From Frigoriflavimonas asaccharolytica (GTDB lineage: Bacteria > Bacteroidota > Bacteroidia > Flavobacteriales > Weeksellaceae): a DNA stretch of 64,000 nucleotides. Both the position numbers and the translations under genes were made by a program. The stretch is taken from NCBI RefSeq assembly GCF_013294015.1, contig NZ_JABSNO010000008.1, positions 1 through 64,000 of the forward strand. Direction: 5' to 3'. The notes under the pieces were generated by a model. The model was not told where the DNA came from, made no database searches, and worked only from the letters and a program-made list of their open reading frames with translations. This document shows, piece by piece, positions 52,570 through 62,316 of the stretch (position 1 is the first letter of the stretch; each line of letters starts with the position of its first letter).

Positions 52570-54654
52570 TTGACCCACTCTACTTCCATAGAATTCTTGA
52601 AAGGCATTGGTCCAGATCGTGCAAAATTGCTGCGAGATGTACTCCATATTGCAACTGTTGGGGATTTTTTAAATTATTTCCCGATAAGATATTTAGATAA
52701 AAGCAAAATATACACTGCAGCTGAACTGCACGAAAATCTTCCGGAAGTACAATTAAAAGGCACAATTTCAAATCTTCAAGAAATTTCTTACGGCGCAAAA
52801 AAAAGATTATCTGCACAATTTCAAGATGAGACTGGAAGCATTAATCTTGTTTGGTTCAAGTATTCCAAATGGTTGAAAGATCAAATTGTAGAAAATAAAT
52901 CTGTTTTTATTTACGGATCAATCACAGTTTTTAACCAAGCCTTTTCTATGGCGCATCCAGAAATTGAAGTAGAAGATTTGGAAACACAACAGAAAACTTG
53001 GCTACCAATTTATTCTAATTCAGAAAAATTAAGTAAAAGAGGCATAAATCAAAAATTATTTCAAAATATTTTAAAGAATATTACGCTTCAAATTCCAATT
53101 TTAATTCAAGAAAATCTCCCCAACTATTTTTTGAAAGCATTAAATTTAATGTCTCGACAAGATGCTTATCTCAATGTTCATTTTCCAAAAGATGAATTGA
53201 CATTGAAAGCAGCCAATCGCAGGTTAAAATTTGAAGAAGCTTTTTTTTTCCAATTGGGATATGCCTTGAAAAAGCAAAACCACCACACCAATGCTATAGG
53301 AAATCCATTCCCGATTGTAGGCGATTATTTTAATAATTTTTTTATAAACCACCTACCTTTTGATTTGACTGGTGCACAAAAACGCGTACTTAAAGAAATA
53401 CGTGGAGATATGCGAAAATCTATCCAAATGAATAGGCTTTTACAGGGCGATGTAGGATCTGGAAAAACGATGGTTGCACTTCTCACGATGCTGATTGCAT
53501 TAGACAATGGATTTCAAAGTTGCCTAATGGCACCTACAGAAATTCTCGCACAGCAACATTATAATGGAATTTCCGATCTATTGGAAGGTACTGGAATTAC
53601 GATTTCGTTATTGACTGGTTCTGTAAAGAAATCTGCTAGAAAACCTATTCATGAAAATCTTTTGAATGGTGATTTAAAAATTTTGGTAGGTACTCACGCA
53701 CTTTTAGAGCCAATTGTTCAATTTAAAAACCTCGGTTTGGCAATAATTGATGAACAGCATAGATTTGGCGTGGCACAAAGAGCAAAATTGTGGGCTAAAA
53801 ATAAAATTCCACCACATATTTTGGTAATGACGGCAACTCCAATCCCGAGAACTTTAGCCATGAGTTTTTATAGCGATTTGGATGTATCTGTAATTGATGA
53901 AATGCCAATTGGTAGAAAACCGATAATTACAGCACACAGAAGAGAGAAAGATAGGGTTTCGGTTTATAATTTTTGCCGAGACGAATTAAAAAAAGGAAGG
54001 CAAGTCTATTTCGTATATCCATTAATTGAAGAATCTGAAACATTAGATTATAAAAATTTAGGAGATGGATATGCACATATTGTAGAACATTTTCCAGAAT
54101 ATAAAATAGGATTTCTCCATGGCAGAATGAAGCCTGATGAAAAAGATGCTGCCATGCAAAAATTTGCTAGAGGCGAGACCCATATTTTGGTTTCTACCAC
54201 TGTGATAGAGGTTGGAGTAAATGTACCAAATGCATCATTAATTATTATCGAAAGTTCCGAAAGATTTGGTCTTTCCCAATTGCATCAGCTTAGAGGTAGA
54301 GTTGGGCGTGATTCTGAACAAAGTTATTGCATTTTGATGACATCTGACAAACTCACCAATGAAAGCCGAAAACGCATCAAAACAATGGTAGATACAAATG
54401 ATGGCTTCAAAATTTCTGAAGTAGATTTAGAAATTCGCGGACCAGGAGATTTGCTTGGCACGCAACAAAGCGGAGTTTTGGATTTTAAAAAATTAAATTT
54501 AGCAGAAGACGCAATTTTGATTGCTGAATCTAAAAAAGCGGTAGAAAAATTAATAGAAAAAGATCCGTTTTTAAATCATGTTGATCACAAAGATTTAAAA
54601 ATTTATTACAAAAATTACTACAGCGGAAAAATAAAGTGGGGAAAAATTTCTTAA
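52570..54654 (+). CDS. recG: ATP-dependent DNA helicase RecG
   Basis: The 694-residue protein has the RecG wedge/OB region (LKGIGPDRAKLLRDVL, then an OB fold to ~150), the helicase core with LLQGDVGSGKT (Walker A), IIDEQHRFG, TATPIPRTLAM, RGRVGRDSEQS and GPGDLLGTQQSG. It remodels stalled replication forks. The best start is TTG at 52570; no ATG fits the conserved N terminus. Confidence 0.95.
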   Translation: MTHSTSIEFLKGIGPDRAKLLRDVLHIATVGDFLNYFPIRYLDKSKIYTAAELHENLPEVQLKGTISNLQEISYGAKKRLSAQFQDETGSINLVWFKYSKWLKDQIVENKSVFIYGSITVFNQAFSMAHPEIEVEDLETQQKTWLPIYSNSEKLSKRGINQKLFQNILKNITLQIPILIQENLPNYFLKALNLMSRQDAYLNVHFPKDELTLKAANRRLKFEEAFFFQLGYALKKQNHHTNAIGNPFPIVGDYFNNFFINHLPFDLTGAQKRVLKEIRGDMRKSIQMNRLLQGDVGSGKTMVALLTMLIALDNGFQSCLMAPTEILAQQHYNGISDLLEGTGITISLLTGSVKKSARKPIHENLLNGDLKILVGTHALLEPIVQFKNLGLAIIDEQHRFGVAQRAKLWAKNKIPPHILVMTATPIPRTLAMSFYSDLDVSVIDEMPIGRKPIITAHRREKDRVSVYNFCRDELKKGRQVYFVYPLIEESETLDYKNLGDGYAHIVEHFPEYKIGFLHGRMKPDEKDAAMQKFARGETHILVSTTVIEVGVNVPNASLIIIESSERFGLSQLHQLRGRVGRDSEQSYCILMTSDKLTNESRKRIKTMVDTNDGFKISEVDLEIRGPGDLLGTQQSGVLDFKKLNLAEDAILIAESKKAVEKLIEKDPFLNHVDHKDLKIYYKNYYSGKIKWGKIS

Positions 54655-54657
54655 GTG

Positions 54658-55464
54658 TTACACCTCGCCCATTACCATCATCTGTTCCATAGTTGGAGTT
54701 TTACTTCCTCCTTCCTTTTCTAAAGTGATGCCAAAAGCTTGCGCATTTTTTACAGACTTCATACTATGTACTTTCTTTCCATCTGCCACGTACATTCCCA
54801 AATCCACAGGTTTACCATCTACAATTGCCCAAACTTGATACTGTTTTCCTTCTGGTGGAGTTGGCAAATTGCCAGATTCAAAATATACATTTTCAGATCC
54901 ATCCCAATAAATGTGTGCAACCATATCTGGGTGTTTTTCCACACCATTCAATTGTATCTTGTTCGCATTTAGAAGCATCGTGTTCTGATTCGCAAGAAAT
55001 TCAACTTCTTTTTTATTCAAAGAATTTTGAGTTTCTGCTGCAACTAAAGATTGTTCCATCTTTTGGTTACTGTACATTGTCCAACCAAAGGTCATTAACA
55101 AAACTACAGATGCTGCAGCTAACCATGTAGTAACATTGCTTCTTCCTTTTACAATATCAGGTGAAATCTGTTTTACATTCAGTTGGTGAGTGGGGATATT
55201 ACTATTTAAGATTGGTGTTTCTTCTATAGGAGCACTTGTTGCAAAATTTAACTTTGCGAAAATTTCAGATTTTAAATGCTGAGGAGGCTCAACGGAATTT
55301 GAATCTGCTAAAATCTCTAAAGTATTTTCCAGCTCATTAAGGGCTGATTTAACCTCTGCATTATTTTTAGAAATACATTCTAAAATAGAATTTTCCTCTT
55401 GAGAATTATTCCCCAAAAGATGATTTTCTAAAATTCCAGATTGTATGTAAGCTTTAATATCCAC
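54658..55464 (-). CDS. Anti-sigma factor (RskA-like) with one membrane helix
   Basis: The 268-residue protein has a helical N-terminal part (~1-105), one membrane helix (LAAASVVLLMTFGWTMY, ~114-130) and a C-terminal RskA-like domain (HIYWDGSENVYFES, GKQYQVWAIVDGKPVDLGM). It should hold the ECF sigma factor at the inner membrane. It starts 3 nt after the sigma gene stop and is cotranscribed. Confidence 0.9.
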   Translation of the reverse strand: MDIKAYIQSGILENHLLGNNSQEENSILECISKNNAEVKSALNELENTLEILADSNSVEPPQHLKSEIFAKLNFATSAPIEETPILNSNIPTHQLNVKQISPDIVKGRSNVTTWLAAASVVLLMTFGWTMYSNQKMEQSLVAAETQNSLNKKEVEFLANQNTMLLNANKIQLNGVEKHPDMVAHIYWDGSENVYFESGNLPTPPEGKQYQVWAIVDGKPVDLGMYVADGKKVHSMKSVKNAQAFGITLEKEGGSKTPTMEQMMVMGEV

Positions 55465-55466
55465 TA

Positions 55467-56024
55467 TTAAAAATTATTTTTATATTCACTTAAAAGCGTT
55501 CTTAACTCTTGAAATGCAGCTCTTGTCCTCGTTTTCACGGTTCCTAAAGGTATTCCTAGGTTTTCAGATATCTCTTCTTGAGTGTAACCCTCAAAGTACG
55601 CTTGTTTTATAACAACACTATAATCAGCTCTCATTTGATCTACAACATTCTTTACTTCTCCAAAATTATGAATCTGTTCAGTTGTAAGCTGTTTGCTGTC
55701 ATTTACGAAGTCTGGAATACTTTGGTTTTTAAGATTGTTTTTATAAGCTTTTGATCGTATTCTATCTATTGCAGAGTTTCTAGCAATATTAAGCATCCAA
55801 GTATATATTGTTCCTTTTTCTACATCAAAAGATTGGATGTTGTTCCAAATTTTCACAAATACGTCTTGTAAAACTTCATTAGCTTCATCTTGAAACAATA
55901 CTACTTTTAATATAGTCCCATACAATGCTCCAGAATAGTTGGTGTATAAATAATTAAATCCACTCTCTTCTTTATTTAAAAGGAGTTTAACTATTTCAGG
56001 CTGGGAAAGTACAGTTTTTTGCAA
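55467..56024 (-). CDS. ECF-type RNA polymerase sigma factor
   Basis: The 185-residue protein has sigma-2 (residues ~22-95; NEVLQDVFVKIWNNIQSF, TWMLNIARNSAIDRIRS) and sigma-4 with a helix-turn-helix (EGYTQEEISENLGIPLGTVK). It should direct transcription of an envelope or stress regulon under the control of the next gene. A TATATTTG box is 21 nt before the start. Confidence 0.95.
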   Translation of the reverse strand: MQKTVLSQPEIVKLLLNKEESGFNYLYTNYSGALYGTILKVVLFQDEANEVLQDVFVKIWNNIQSFDVEKGTIYTWMLNIARNSAIDRIRSKAYKNNLKNQSIPDFVNDSKQLTTEQIHNFGEVKNVVDQMRADYSVVIKQAYFEGYTQEEISENLGIPLGTVKTRTRAAFQELRTLLSEYKNNF

Positions 56025-56044
56025 TGCTATTATTGTATTGACAT

Positions 56045-56052
56045 CAAATATA
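56045..56052 (-). promoter_or_regulatory. -7 box TATATTTG before the ECF sigma gene
   Basis: An exact TAnnTTTG match on the minus strand, 21 nt before ATG 56024. It would drive the sigma/anti-sigma operon. Confidence 0.55.
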
Positions 56053-56214
56053 ATTTAAATTTACACAACAGCAAAAAAAAACATGCTTTTTATAAATAAA
56101 AAACCAATTCTTGCAATCCAAAAAAATTAATATTGCGTATTTAGTTATGAAATCAAATTAATTTCTATCTATTTTGTAATAAATATTTAAATTTTGTTTT
56201 ATATCAAAACCAAT

Positions 56215-56345
56215 TTAGTAGAATTAATCCACGTGGTGTTGTTTAAATTATTTCCGATGAAGCAACATCATGGTTTTTCATAGTTTTTTATTTTTAATGG
56301 GAGTGCCATTCAAATCTGTTTTTGAATGGCATTTTTCATTTTTTA
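56215..56345 (+). ncRNA. Candidate structured small RNA with terminator
   Basis: Two hairpins lie in the gap between the ECF sigma gene and recO. Stem 1: GTGGTGTTGTTT (56233-56244) with AAGCAACATCAT (56260-56271), 12 pairs including G-U. Stem 2: TGCCATTCAAA (56304-56314) with TTTGAATGGCA (56321-56331), 11 perfect pairs, then TTTTT and further T. The T-run is on the plus strand, but no plus-strand gene precedes it, so the transcript would be its own RNA. The rest of 56025-56353 shows no gene beyond a 9-codon frame at 56257. Confidence 0.45.
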
Positions 56346-56353
56346 GATAAAAA

Positions 56354-57043
56354 TTATTCAAAAATTTGTTTCAAGATTTCTAAGGATTTTGGCTCTCGAA
56401 AATCTGTAAGGTGGCATTTAAAATAGATAAGCAAAGAATCTAAAAAAAGTTTTTTTAATTTCGATGGTATTTTGACAGTAAAAATATCCTCAGAAACTGC
56501 CAAAATTTTGTACAGTGCTGAAATTTCTCTATTAAAAATAGGATGAGAAATATCATTTTCAAAATTTCCAGATTCAGGATTTAAGAACTCCTCTGAAGAT
56601 AATAAAGGATCAAAGCCTAGAATTTCTAATAAACTATATAGAAAAATAAGATGAGATTGATAATTGTTTGCGCGCAGCTCTTCTAAGAAATTTTCTAATG
56701 CCTTATAAATATAGACATTCTTATTTTCTAATTTTAAAATTTGATTAAGAAAATCTGCGACAAAAAATAGTATTGCGTTTGCTTGTACTTTCGTATTTAA
56801 ATCTCTGTTGACTATTAATTCTAAGCGAGAAATATGTGATAAAGAACCGCTTTTGAAATTATTATTTATGGTAAGTTGGAGTTCATTTAATGGAAGCAAA
56901 TATGCTTTTTTCTTGTTTTTAGAACTATAAATTCCTTTAAGAAAAAATGTTTGAAATCCGTTTTCTTTAGTGAAAAAATGCAACACAGCGTCGTTTTCAC
57001 CAAATTTCACGTAAGAAAGTAAAAAACCTTGCAGGTTGTGCAT
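56354..57043 (-). CDS. recO: DNA repair protein RecO
   Basis: The 229-residue protein has the RecO OB fold at the N terminus (GFLLSYVKFGENDAVLHFFT, IYSSKNKKKAYLLPL) and the helical C-terminal part. RecO mediates RecA loading in recombinational repair. Its ATG overlaps the porZ stop (TAATG), so the two are translationally coupled. Confidence 0.9.
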   Translation of the reverse strand: MHNLQGFLLSYVKFGENDAVLHFFTKENGFQTFFLKGIYSSKNKKKAYLLPLNELQLTINNNFKSGSLSHISRLELIVNRDLNTKVQANAILFFVADFLNQILKLENKNVYIYKALENFLEELRANNYQSHLIFLYSLLEILGFDPLLSSEEFLNPESGNFENDISHPIFNREISALYKILAVSEDIFTVKIPSKLKKLFLDSLLIYFKCHLTDFREPKSLEILKQIFE

Positions 57044-59319
57044 TAATTTACTACTGCAATTTTCACAGTTGCTTTAGAAGTTGCATCATCATTGGTCATC
57101 AACATAAAATACACTCCAGAAGCTACTCTTTTCCCTTTTTGATTATTGAGATTCCACTCATAAAATCCGCCTCTTGCTATTGCAGAATGCACTAAATTTC
57201 CTGCAGCATCCGTAATTCTTATATTCGCTTTATTTGCTAAACCTCGAATGGTAACATTCCCACGAAATTGAGATTGAACTACTGGATTGGGGTAAACGGT
57301 CACATTATTAAATTCCGACGTAACACCAGCTACATCTCCTTGATAAACTACAATACCATCAAAAGTTACGAAATAAACTTTTCCCGTCTTCTCGTCTATT
57401 TGTATATCTGTAACAGTATTTGTAGGTAATGGAGAATTTTCTTTGGTAAATTGTTTCAAGGTTTGCTGACCATCTTCGCTTAGATAATAGACTCCACCTC
57501 CATCTACAGATACCCATTTGTGATTTCCAGAATCTACTGCTATTTGCAAAACTACGTTATCTCGGAAAAGCTCTTCTCCAATTCCGTTTTGTGTAATGAT
57601 TACAGGTTCCGTTTGCGGAGAAAGATCCGTAAGTGCAGATTCAAAATTAGGCAAAATACGCAATCCAAGTCTTGTTCCTATCCAAACATCATCATTAAGA
57701 TCTATTGCAACGGAAACTATACCATTAGCTGGTAAATTATTTGCAAGTCGAAAAACTTTTGTTGGCACATTTGTACTTGCAGGATTAGTACCATATTTTT
57801 TTATTACAAGACCACCATCTGCTGCAAATGGTGCAGGTATAAATATATTTCCATCTTTCGTTACCGGTTTTAGCACACCTGAAACGGTAGCAACGGGCAC
57901 CAAGCTAAAATCATCAATTCCTTGATTGTAGAGATAATAACCCGTACCTAAAGGAGAGTTTTCTATTGCAAAAACTGTCGCAAACAGATTATTATTTTCA
58001 TCGTACGTTAATCCAATTGGCCTATTTAAATAATTATTTGATGCATCATTACTTTTATATCTTTTCACAAAAGCATCATTTTCCATTTTGTAAATCCCTT
58101 TGTCGCCGGCAAAATTATGATTAGTGAAAAAAACTTGACTAGGATTTGACGGATTTGGCACTACATCCATCACATTGAAAAGAATAGGATTGTTCACAAA
58201 ATATTGAGGATAAATCCATTTTGTACCATCAAAATGATAATAGCCAAAATCTCTATATATTGGTCCGTTGTAACTTACCAAACCACCCGTAGAAACCCAC
58301 AACTGATTATTTAATATCGATAATTTGTAAGATGCATTATTGTACGGTCCATCTGGTTTGTAAAATTTGCTGTCTAAATCCTTAACTCCAGAAAGTTTTG
58401 TACCACCATACAATTTTCCTAAAACAAAGTTTGCAGTATTGCAATCTTCTGCAAATGTTACGTTAGTTTGCGCTGTACCAGTGTTACTGTATACAAAAAT
58501 TCTAGTTTTGTCTGTAATGATAATTTTACTGTCTTTTACTTCGACATCGTTTATTTCTGTAAACGATGCAGCTAACGTAGAAAAAGTTGCTCCATTTTCG
58601 TAATAAACAGTGTTTGGAGTTGCAAAAGCTAAAGTTCCATTGGATACTGCTTGCGTGAAGTTACCCGTGAATAAAGTAGTCCAAGTGGTAAAAACTGGAA
58701 ACGTGACATTCAAATCGTGTGAAAGCAGTCCATTTGCTGTTGCAGAATATATCTTATCACCTTTTATAGTAGCTTCTTTACTAGCTATATAGGAACTTCC
58801 AGTGTTAAAAAATGCGGTAGCTCCAAATTCTTTTTTTTCTAGATTGAAAATAGAAACTCCATAATTAACAGATACAATCGCAGAATTTCCCACTATAGAA
58901 ATATGATTTATTTTTTTATCTCCATTAAATCCTTGTGCTACCGGAATATCTACTACATAAGTAATTCCTTCTGGTGAAATAATATCCATTGCACCAGATG
59001 TATAGCCTATCAAACCTATTTTTGTTGTTGGGTTATAATCAAATGCTGTTATTTTTACTTCATGCAAACCGTTTGTTTTGGACAATTTGGTAATTTCTCC
59101 ATTTGCTATATCGTAATAAAACAAACCGTTTTCTGTAGCAGCGATTAATTTTGTATCATCCTGAGATATCTTCAAAACATTATTATAGGAAAAAAGATCT
59201 TTCCATTTTTTTGAAGATATATTTTGTCCAAAAACTAATGCACTACAAGCTAGAAGCAAGACAGTGGAGAATATTTTTCTATAAAATAAATTAAAATTCA
59301 ATTGATGATGCATATACAT
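57043..59319 (-). CDS. porZ: PorZ-like type IX secretion protein with sorting domain
   Basis: The 758-residue exported protein has a signal (IFSTVLLLACSALVFGQ), two beta-propeller regions (~25-300 and ~310-640; ATENGLFYYD, DDVWIGTRLGLRI, GNHKWVSVDGGGVYYL) and a type IX secretion sorting tail (VTVYPNPVVQSQFRG to SGVYFMLMTNDD). PorZ is a surface-attached part of the type IX attachment complex. The PorZ call rests on this propeller pair, the tail and the recO neighbour. Confidence 0.8.
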   Translation of the reverse strand: MYMHHQLNFNLFYRKIFSTVLLLACSALVFGQNISSKKWKDLFSYNNVLKISQDDTKLIAATENGLFYYDIANGEITKLSKTNGLHEVKITAFDYNPTTKIGLIGYTSGAMDIISPEGITYVVDIPVAQGFNGDKKINHISIVGNSAIVSVNYGVSIFNLEKKEFGATAFFNTGSSYIASKEATIKGDKIYSATANGLLSHDLNVTFPVFTTWTTLFTGNFTQAVSNGTLAFATPNTVYYENGATFSTLAASFTEINDVEVKDSKIIITDKTRIFVYSNTGTAQTNVTFAEDCNTANFVLGKLYGGTKLSGVKDLDSKFYKPDGPYNNASYKLSILNNQLWVSTGGLVSYNGPIYRDFGYYHFDGTKWIYPQYFVNNPILFNVMDVVPNPSNPSQVFFTNHNFAGDKGIYKMENDAFVKRYKSNDASNNYLNRPIGLTYDENNNLFATVFAIENSPLGTGYYLYNQGIDDFSLVPVATVSGVLKPVTKDGNIFIPAPFAADGGLVIKKYGTNPASTNVPTKVFRLANNLPANGIVSVAIDLNDDVWIGTRLGLRILPNFESALTDLSPQTEPVIITQNGIGEELFRDNVVLQIAVDSGNHKWVSVDGGGVYYLSEDGQQTLKQFTKENSPLPTNTVTDIQIDEKTGKVYFVTFDGIVVYQGDVAGVTSEFNNVTVYPNPVVQSQFRGNVTIRGLANKANIRITDAAGNLVHSAIARGGFYEWNLNNQKGKRVASGVYFMLMTNDDATSKATVKIAVVN

Positions 59320-59337
59320 TTAATAAAAATTACAATA

Positions 59338-59345
59338 CAAAAGTA
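59338..59345 (-). promoter_or_regulatory. -7 box TACTTTTG before porZ
   Basis: An exact TAnnTTTG match on the minus strand, 19 nt before ATG 59319. It would drive porZ-recO. Confidence 0.55.
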
Positions 59346-59400
59346 ATGAAAGAATATTTGTAGTTTAAAATTAAAATTTTTGGGCTTTGTACAGAAAAAA

Positions 59401-60180
59401 TTATCCGTAGATTTCGTCTAAAATTTTCGCTAAACGCAAGCCACCTTTTTGCAATTGGTTTTTTACAACTGGCAAATAAACATAGGAATATTTGTACGAT
59501 AGTTTTTCATCCATCTTCGCAGAAGAATATACTGTTGCAGCCAATATTTGAGATTCGTAAACCCAATCTAAAACGCTGCCTTTTTGCAATTCTACTTTCT
59601 GGCTTTTATTAGCATACGGCAAATTATCTGTTAATTCTGTATAGCTCATTCCAAAATCGTCTATCATATCGCCATCCCAAACTCTGTGCAAATTGCTGCT
59701 TTTACCAAACCAACTTACTTTTATATCATTGCCACCTTTATCTTCTTCATGCCCAACGTGCAATGGTTGATGCAAATCTCCCACAAAGTGAATAAGCATT
59801 TTTAAGTAAAACTTTTGATCTTCTAAACTGGTATTTTTATCTTTTAAAGTTGCAACGCAAAAATTAATAGCTTGATACAAATCTCCTTCAGGATTCTTCG
59901 TTGCCTCATTGTATTTTTCATTTTCTTTGAAATTTACAAAATGCCAAGAATAGAATTTTTTGTAGCGATCGTCAGATTTTATTTCATCACCGAATGTAGA
60001 CATATTTGCTAAAGATTCATAATTGGTGATTTTGTTTATTTTGCGAAGCGTTCTATGCTTTAGATTATTTGCAGCCACCTCTCCTATCACTCTGTGCCCA
60101 GTTTGAGACCACGCAAAGACCATTTGAGTACTAAAAAGGACTATGAAAATAGAAGATATTTTCTTGAAAAATTTATTCAT
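59401..60180 (-). CDS. S1/P1-type zinc nuclease, exported
   Basis: The 259-residue protein has a signal ending before Trp (STQMVFAWSQTGH); the new N-terminal Trp is a known zinc ligand in this family. Other ligand motifs are visible: GHRVIGEVA, HFVGDLHQPLHVGHEEDKGG and NLHRVWDGDMIDD. It should cut single-stranded nucleic acid outside the cell or in the periplasm. It starts 6 nt after the stop of the phytase-like gene. Confidence 0.93.
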   Translation of the reverse strand: MNKFFKKISSIFIVLFSTQMVFAWSQTGHRVIGEVAANNLKHRTLRKINKITNYESLANMSTFGDEIKSDDRYKKFYSWHFVNFKENEKYNEATKNPEGDLYQAINFCVATLKDKNTSLEDQKFYLKMLIHFVGDLHQPLHVGHEEDKGGNDIKVSWFGKSSNLHRVWDGDMIDDFGMSYTELTDNLPYANKSQKVELQKGSVLDWVYESQILAATVYSSAKMDEKLSYKYSYVYLPVVKNQLQKGGLRLAKILDEIYG

Positions 60181-60186
60181 ATTAAA

Positions 60187-61308
60187 TTATTTATTTATTT
60201 TAAAAAGTAAAATTTGAGTAATCTGATCATTAGAAAAATTATTATCAGATATTAATAATAGTGTTTGATCACCATTTGGCAATTTTGGACCGAACGTTAT
60301 GCCTTCTATATTATCTGTAAAAATACCTAAACTGTCTAAATTGAGCACCAACTTTTTAGTACTTACGATAGAATTTTTATCCAAAGATTTTTGCGCTGTT
60401 TTTAAATCAAAAGAATATATTTTAATCGTACAAGCTTTAGTACCTACAGAATAAGATCTTTCTACAGTAAGAAATTTATCTTTTTCATACATCAAAATTG
60501 CGGAAACGCCATTGACAGAAAAACCTTCTTTTGGGTTTGGTTCTTTTGCAATAGCATCAATAGGATAAAAATATTGATTGGTATTTTGTTTCGTTTTTGT
60601 ATCGAATTCAAATATTCTTAAAATTCCACCGGCATTTGTTGTTGCCCTTTCTCCATCTTCGTATAATGGTTCTTCTACGTTTGTATAAATTTTTGAAAAA
60701 TCATTATTAAAAGTTATCCCTTCCAAAACACCATTTCTTCTCGGCCCTTTTTCATTTGCAGACATCTCCAAAATTTTAGGAATGTCATACTTCTGTTGAA
60801 AGTCCCCGTTCAAGTTCATTTCAAAAAGTGACGGATTTTGCAAAATAAATTTTCCATCTTTCTGTATTCTCTCGCCTTCGCTAGACCAAGTGATGGTTTT
60901 TGTTTTTGGGTTGTAGCGCAAATCTTCGGGATCTGCGGATTTCAAAGGATCTATATTTCTATTTATAAAATATTCTTGATTCTCATTTTTCAAATAAATC
61001 ACTTTTTGAAAAGACACATTATCAATTTTATTTTCTTTTAAAATGATTGATGCTTCGTAAACTCTTGCCTTATTTTCTTCTGCTCTATCATCGGAAATAA
61101 TAAAATATTTATCATTTTTTCCCTCATAGTCAATTCCAGACAAGCCACCTACCTTCGTTTGTTGAAAGCTAGTTTCAAAGGGAATTTCGTACACATCCAG
61201 AAAACTGAGTGTTGGCGTGGAAGTTCTTGGAATCGAACTGCAATTTAATAGCGAAAAAAGCAGAAAAACTGGAAAAACGAATTTTGTATATCTTTTGAAA
61301 AACTTCAT
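60187..61308 (-). CDS. Phytase-like esterase lipoprotein
   Basis: The 373-residue protein has a lipoprotein signal (FVFPVFLLFSLLNCSS) and the beta-propeller domain of the esterase-like activity of phytase family: GGLSGIDYEGKNDKYFIISD, DPEDLRYNPKTKTITWSSEG, NGVLEGITFNNDFSKIYTN and NIEGITFGPKLPNGDQTLLL. Substrate unknown, probably a phosphoester. It is upstream of the S1/P1 nuclease in one operon, which suggests phosphorus scavenging. Confidence 0.88.
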   Translation of the reverse strand: MKFFKRYTKFVFPVFLLFSLLNCSSIPRTSTPTLSFLDVYEIPFETSFQQTKVGGLSGIDYEGKNDKYFIISDDRAEENKARVYEASIILKENKIDNVSFQKVIYLKNENQEYFINRNIDPLKSADPEDLRYNPKTKTITWSSEGERIQKDGKFILQNPSLFEMNLNGDFQQKYDIPKILEMSANEKGPRRNGVLEGITFNNDFSKIYTNVEEPLYEDGERATTNAGGILRIFEFDTKTKQNTNQYFYPIDAIAKEPNPKEGFSVNGVSAILMYEKDKFLTVERSYSVGTKACTIKIYSFDLKTAQKSLDKNSIVSTKKLVLNLDSLGIFTDNIEGITFGPKLPNGDQTLLLISDNNFSNDQITQILLFKINK

Positions 61309-61331
61309 TTTTAATTTAAAAATAATTCTTG

Positions 61332-61339
61332 CAAATATA
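61332..61339 (-). promoter_or_regulatory. -7 box TATATTTG before the phytase-like gene
   Basis: An exact TAnnTTTG match on the minus strand, 24 nt before ATG 61308. Confidence 0.6.
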
Positions 61340-61394
61340 AAGATATGTTGTAGAATATTATGAAAAATGAATATTAATTACGCAATAATTTTCA

Positions 61395-61402
61395 TAAATT
61401 TG
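61395..61402 (+). promoter_or_regulatory. -7 box TAAATTTG before dapA
   Basis: An exact TAnnTTTG match, 22 nt before ATG 61424. Confidence 0.55.
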
Positions 61403-61423
61403 AATCCATAATTAATAATAAAA

Positions 61424-62305
61424 ATGAATACACTAAAAGGAGTAGGAATTGCTTTGGTAACGCCTTTCAACGAAGATTTGTCTGTAGATTTTGAATCTCT
61501 TTCAAATTTGATAGAATATAATATAGAAAATGGCACCAATTATTTGGTTGTTTTGGGTACAACTGCAGAAGCTGCAACACTTTCTACAGAGGAGAAAAAA
61601 CTTGTTGTAGAGCACGTCATCAAAATAAATAACGGCAGACTTCCATTGGTTTTAGGAATTGGTGGCAATGATACTTTGGACGTGAAAAAGCAAATAGAAA
61701 ATACCGATCTTACTGCATTTACGGCTATACTTTCTGTTTCTCCTTACTACAACAAACCCAGTCAAGAAGGCTTATATCAACACTATAAAATGCTTGCTTC
61801 TACAGGCAAAAATATTATTTTATACAATGTACCAAGCAGAACTGGGCAAAATATGGAAAGCCAAACTACATTGAGATTGGCAGCAGATTTTTCTAATTTA
61901 ATAATGATCAAAGAAGCTGCGCCAAATATTCTACAATATTTTGATATTCTAAGAAAAAAACCTGCAAATTTCCAATTGGTTTCTGGCGATGACGAATTTA
62001 CTTTACCCGTAACTTTAGCAGGTGGCAACGGCGTAATATCTGTAATTGCACAAGGATATCCTAAAGAATTTTCTACAATGGTACAACTTGCTTTTGAGAA
62101 AAAAGTAGACGAAGCCTACAAAATTCACAATCAATTGGTGGATATTACTAGAATGATTTTCGAAGAAGGAAATCCCGGTGGAATAAAAACAGTACTTGCA
62201 GAGAAAGGCTTAATAAAAAATTATTTGAGATTGCCACTCATTCCTGCATCAGAAAAATTGCAAGATAGAATTAAGCATGAAATGAAGAGAATTTCTTCTC
62301 ATTAA
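61424..62305 (+). CDS. dapA: 4-hydroxy-tetrahydrodipicolinate synthase
   Basis: The 293-residue protein has the dapA TIM-barrel features: GVGIALVTPFNEDLSVDF, YLVVLGTTAEAATLS, ILYNVPSRTGQNM with catalytic Tyr134, and IMIKEAAPN with Schiff-base Lys163. It makes the first committed step to lysine and diaminopimelate. A GNAT gene follows 11 nt later. Confidence 0.95.
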   Translation: MNTLKGVGIALVTPFNEDLSVDFESLSNLIEYNIENGTNYLVVLGTTAEAATLSTEEKKLVVEHVIKINNGRLPLVLGIGGNDTLDVKKQIENTDLTAFTAILSVSPYYNKPSQEGLYQHYKMLASTGKNIILYNVPSRTGQNMESQTTLRLAADFSNLIMIKEAAPNILQYFDILRKKPANFQLVSGDDEFTLPVTLAGGNGVISVIAQGYPKEFSTMVQLAFEKKVDEAYKIHNQLVDITRMIFEEGNPGGIKTVLAEKGLIKNYLRLPLIPASEKLQDRIKHEMKRISSH

Positions 62306-62316
62306 TTGTAAAAAAA

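Noticed and set aside
56257-56283. Nine-codon frame MKQHHGFS as a leader peptide
   Set aside because: It overlaps stem 1 of the candidate RNA and has no downstream plus-strand gene to regulate.
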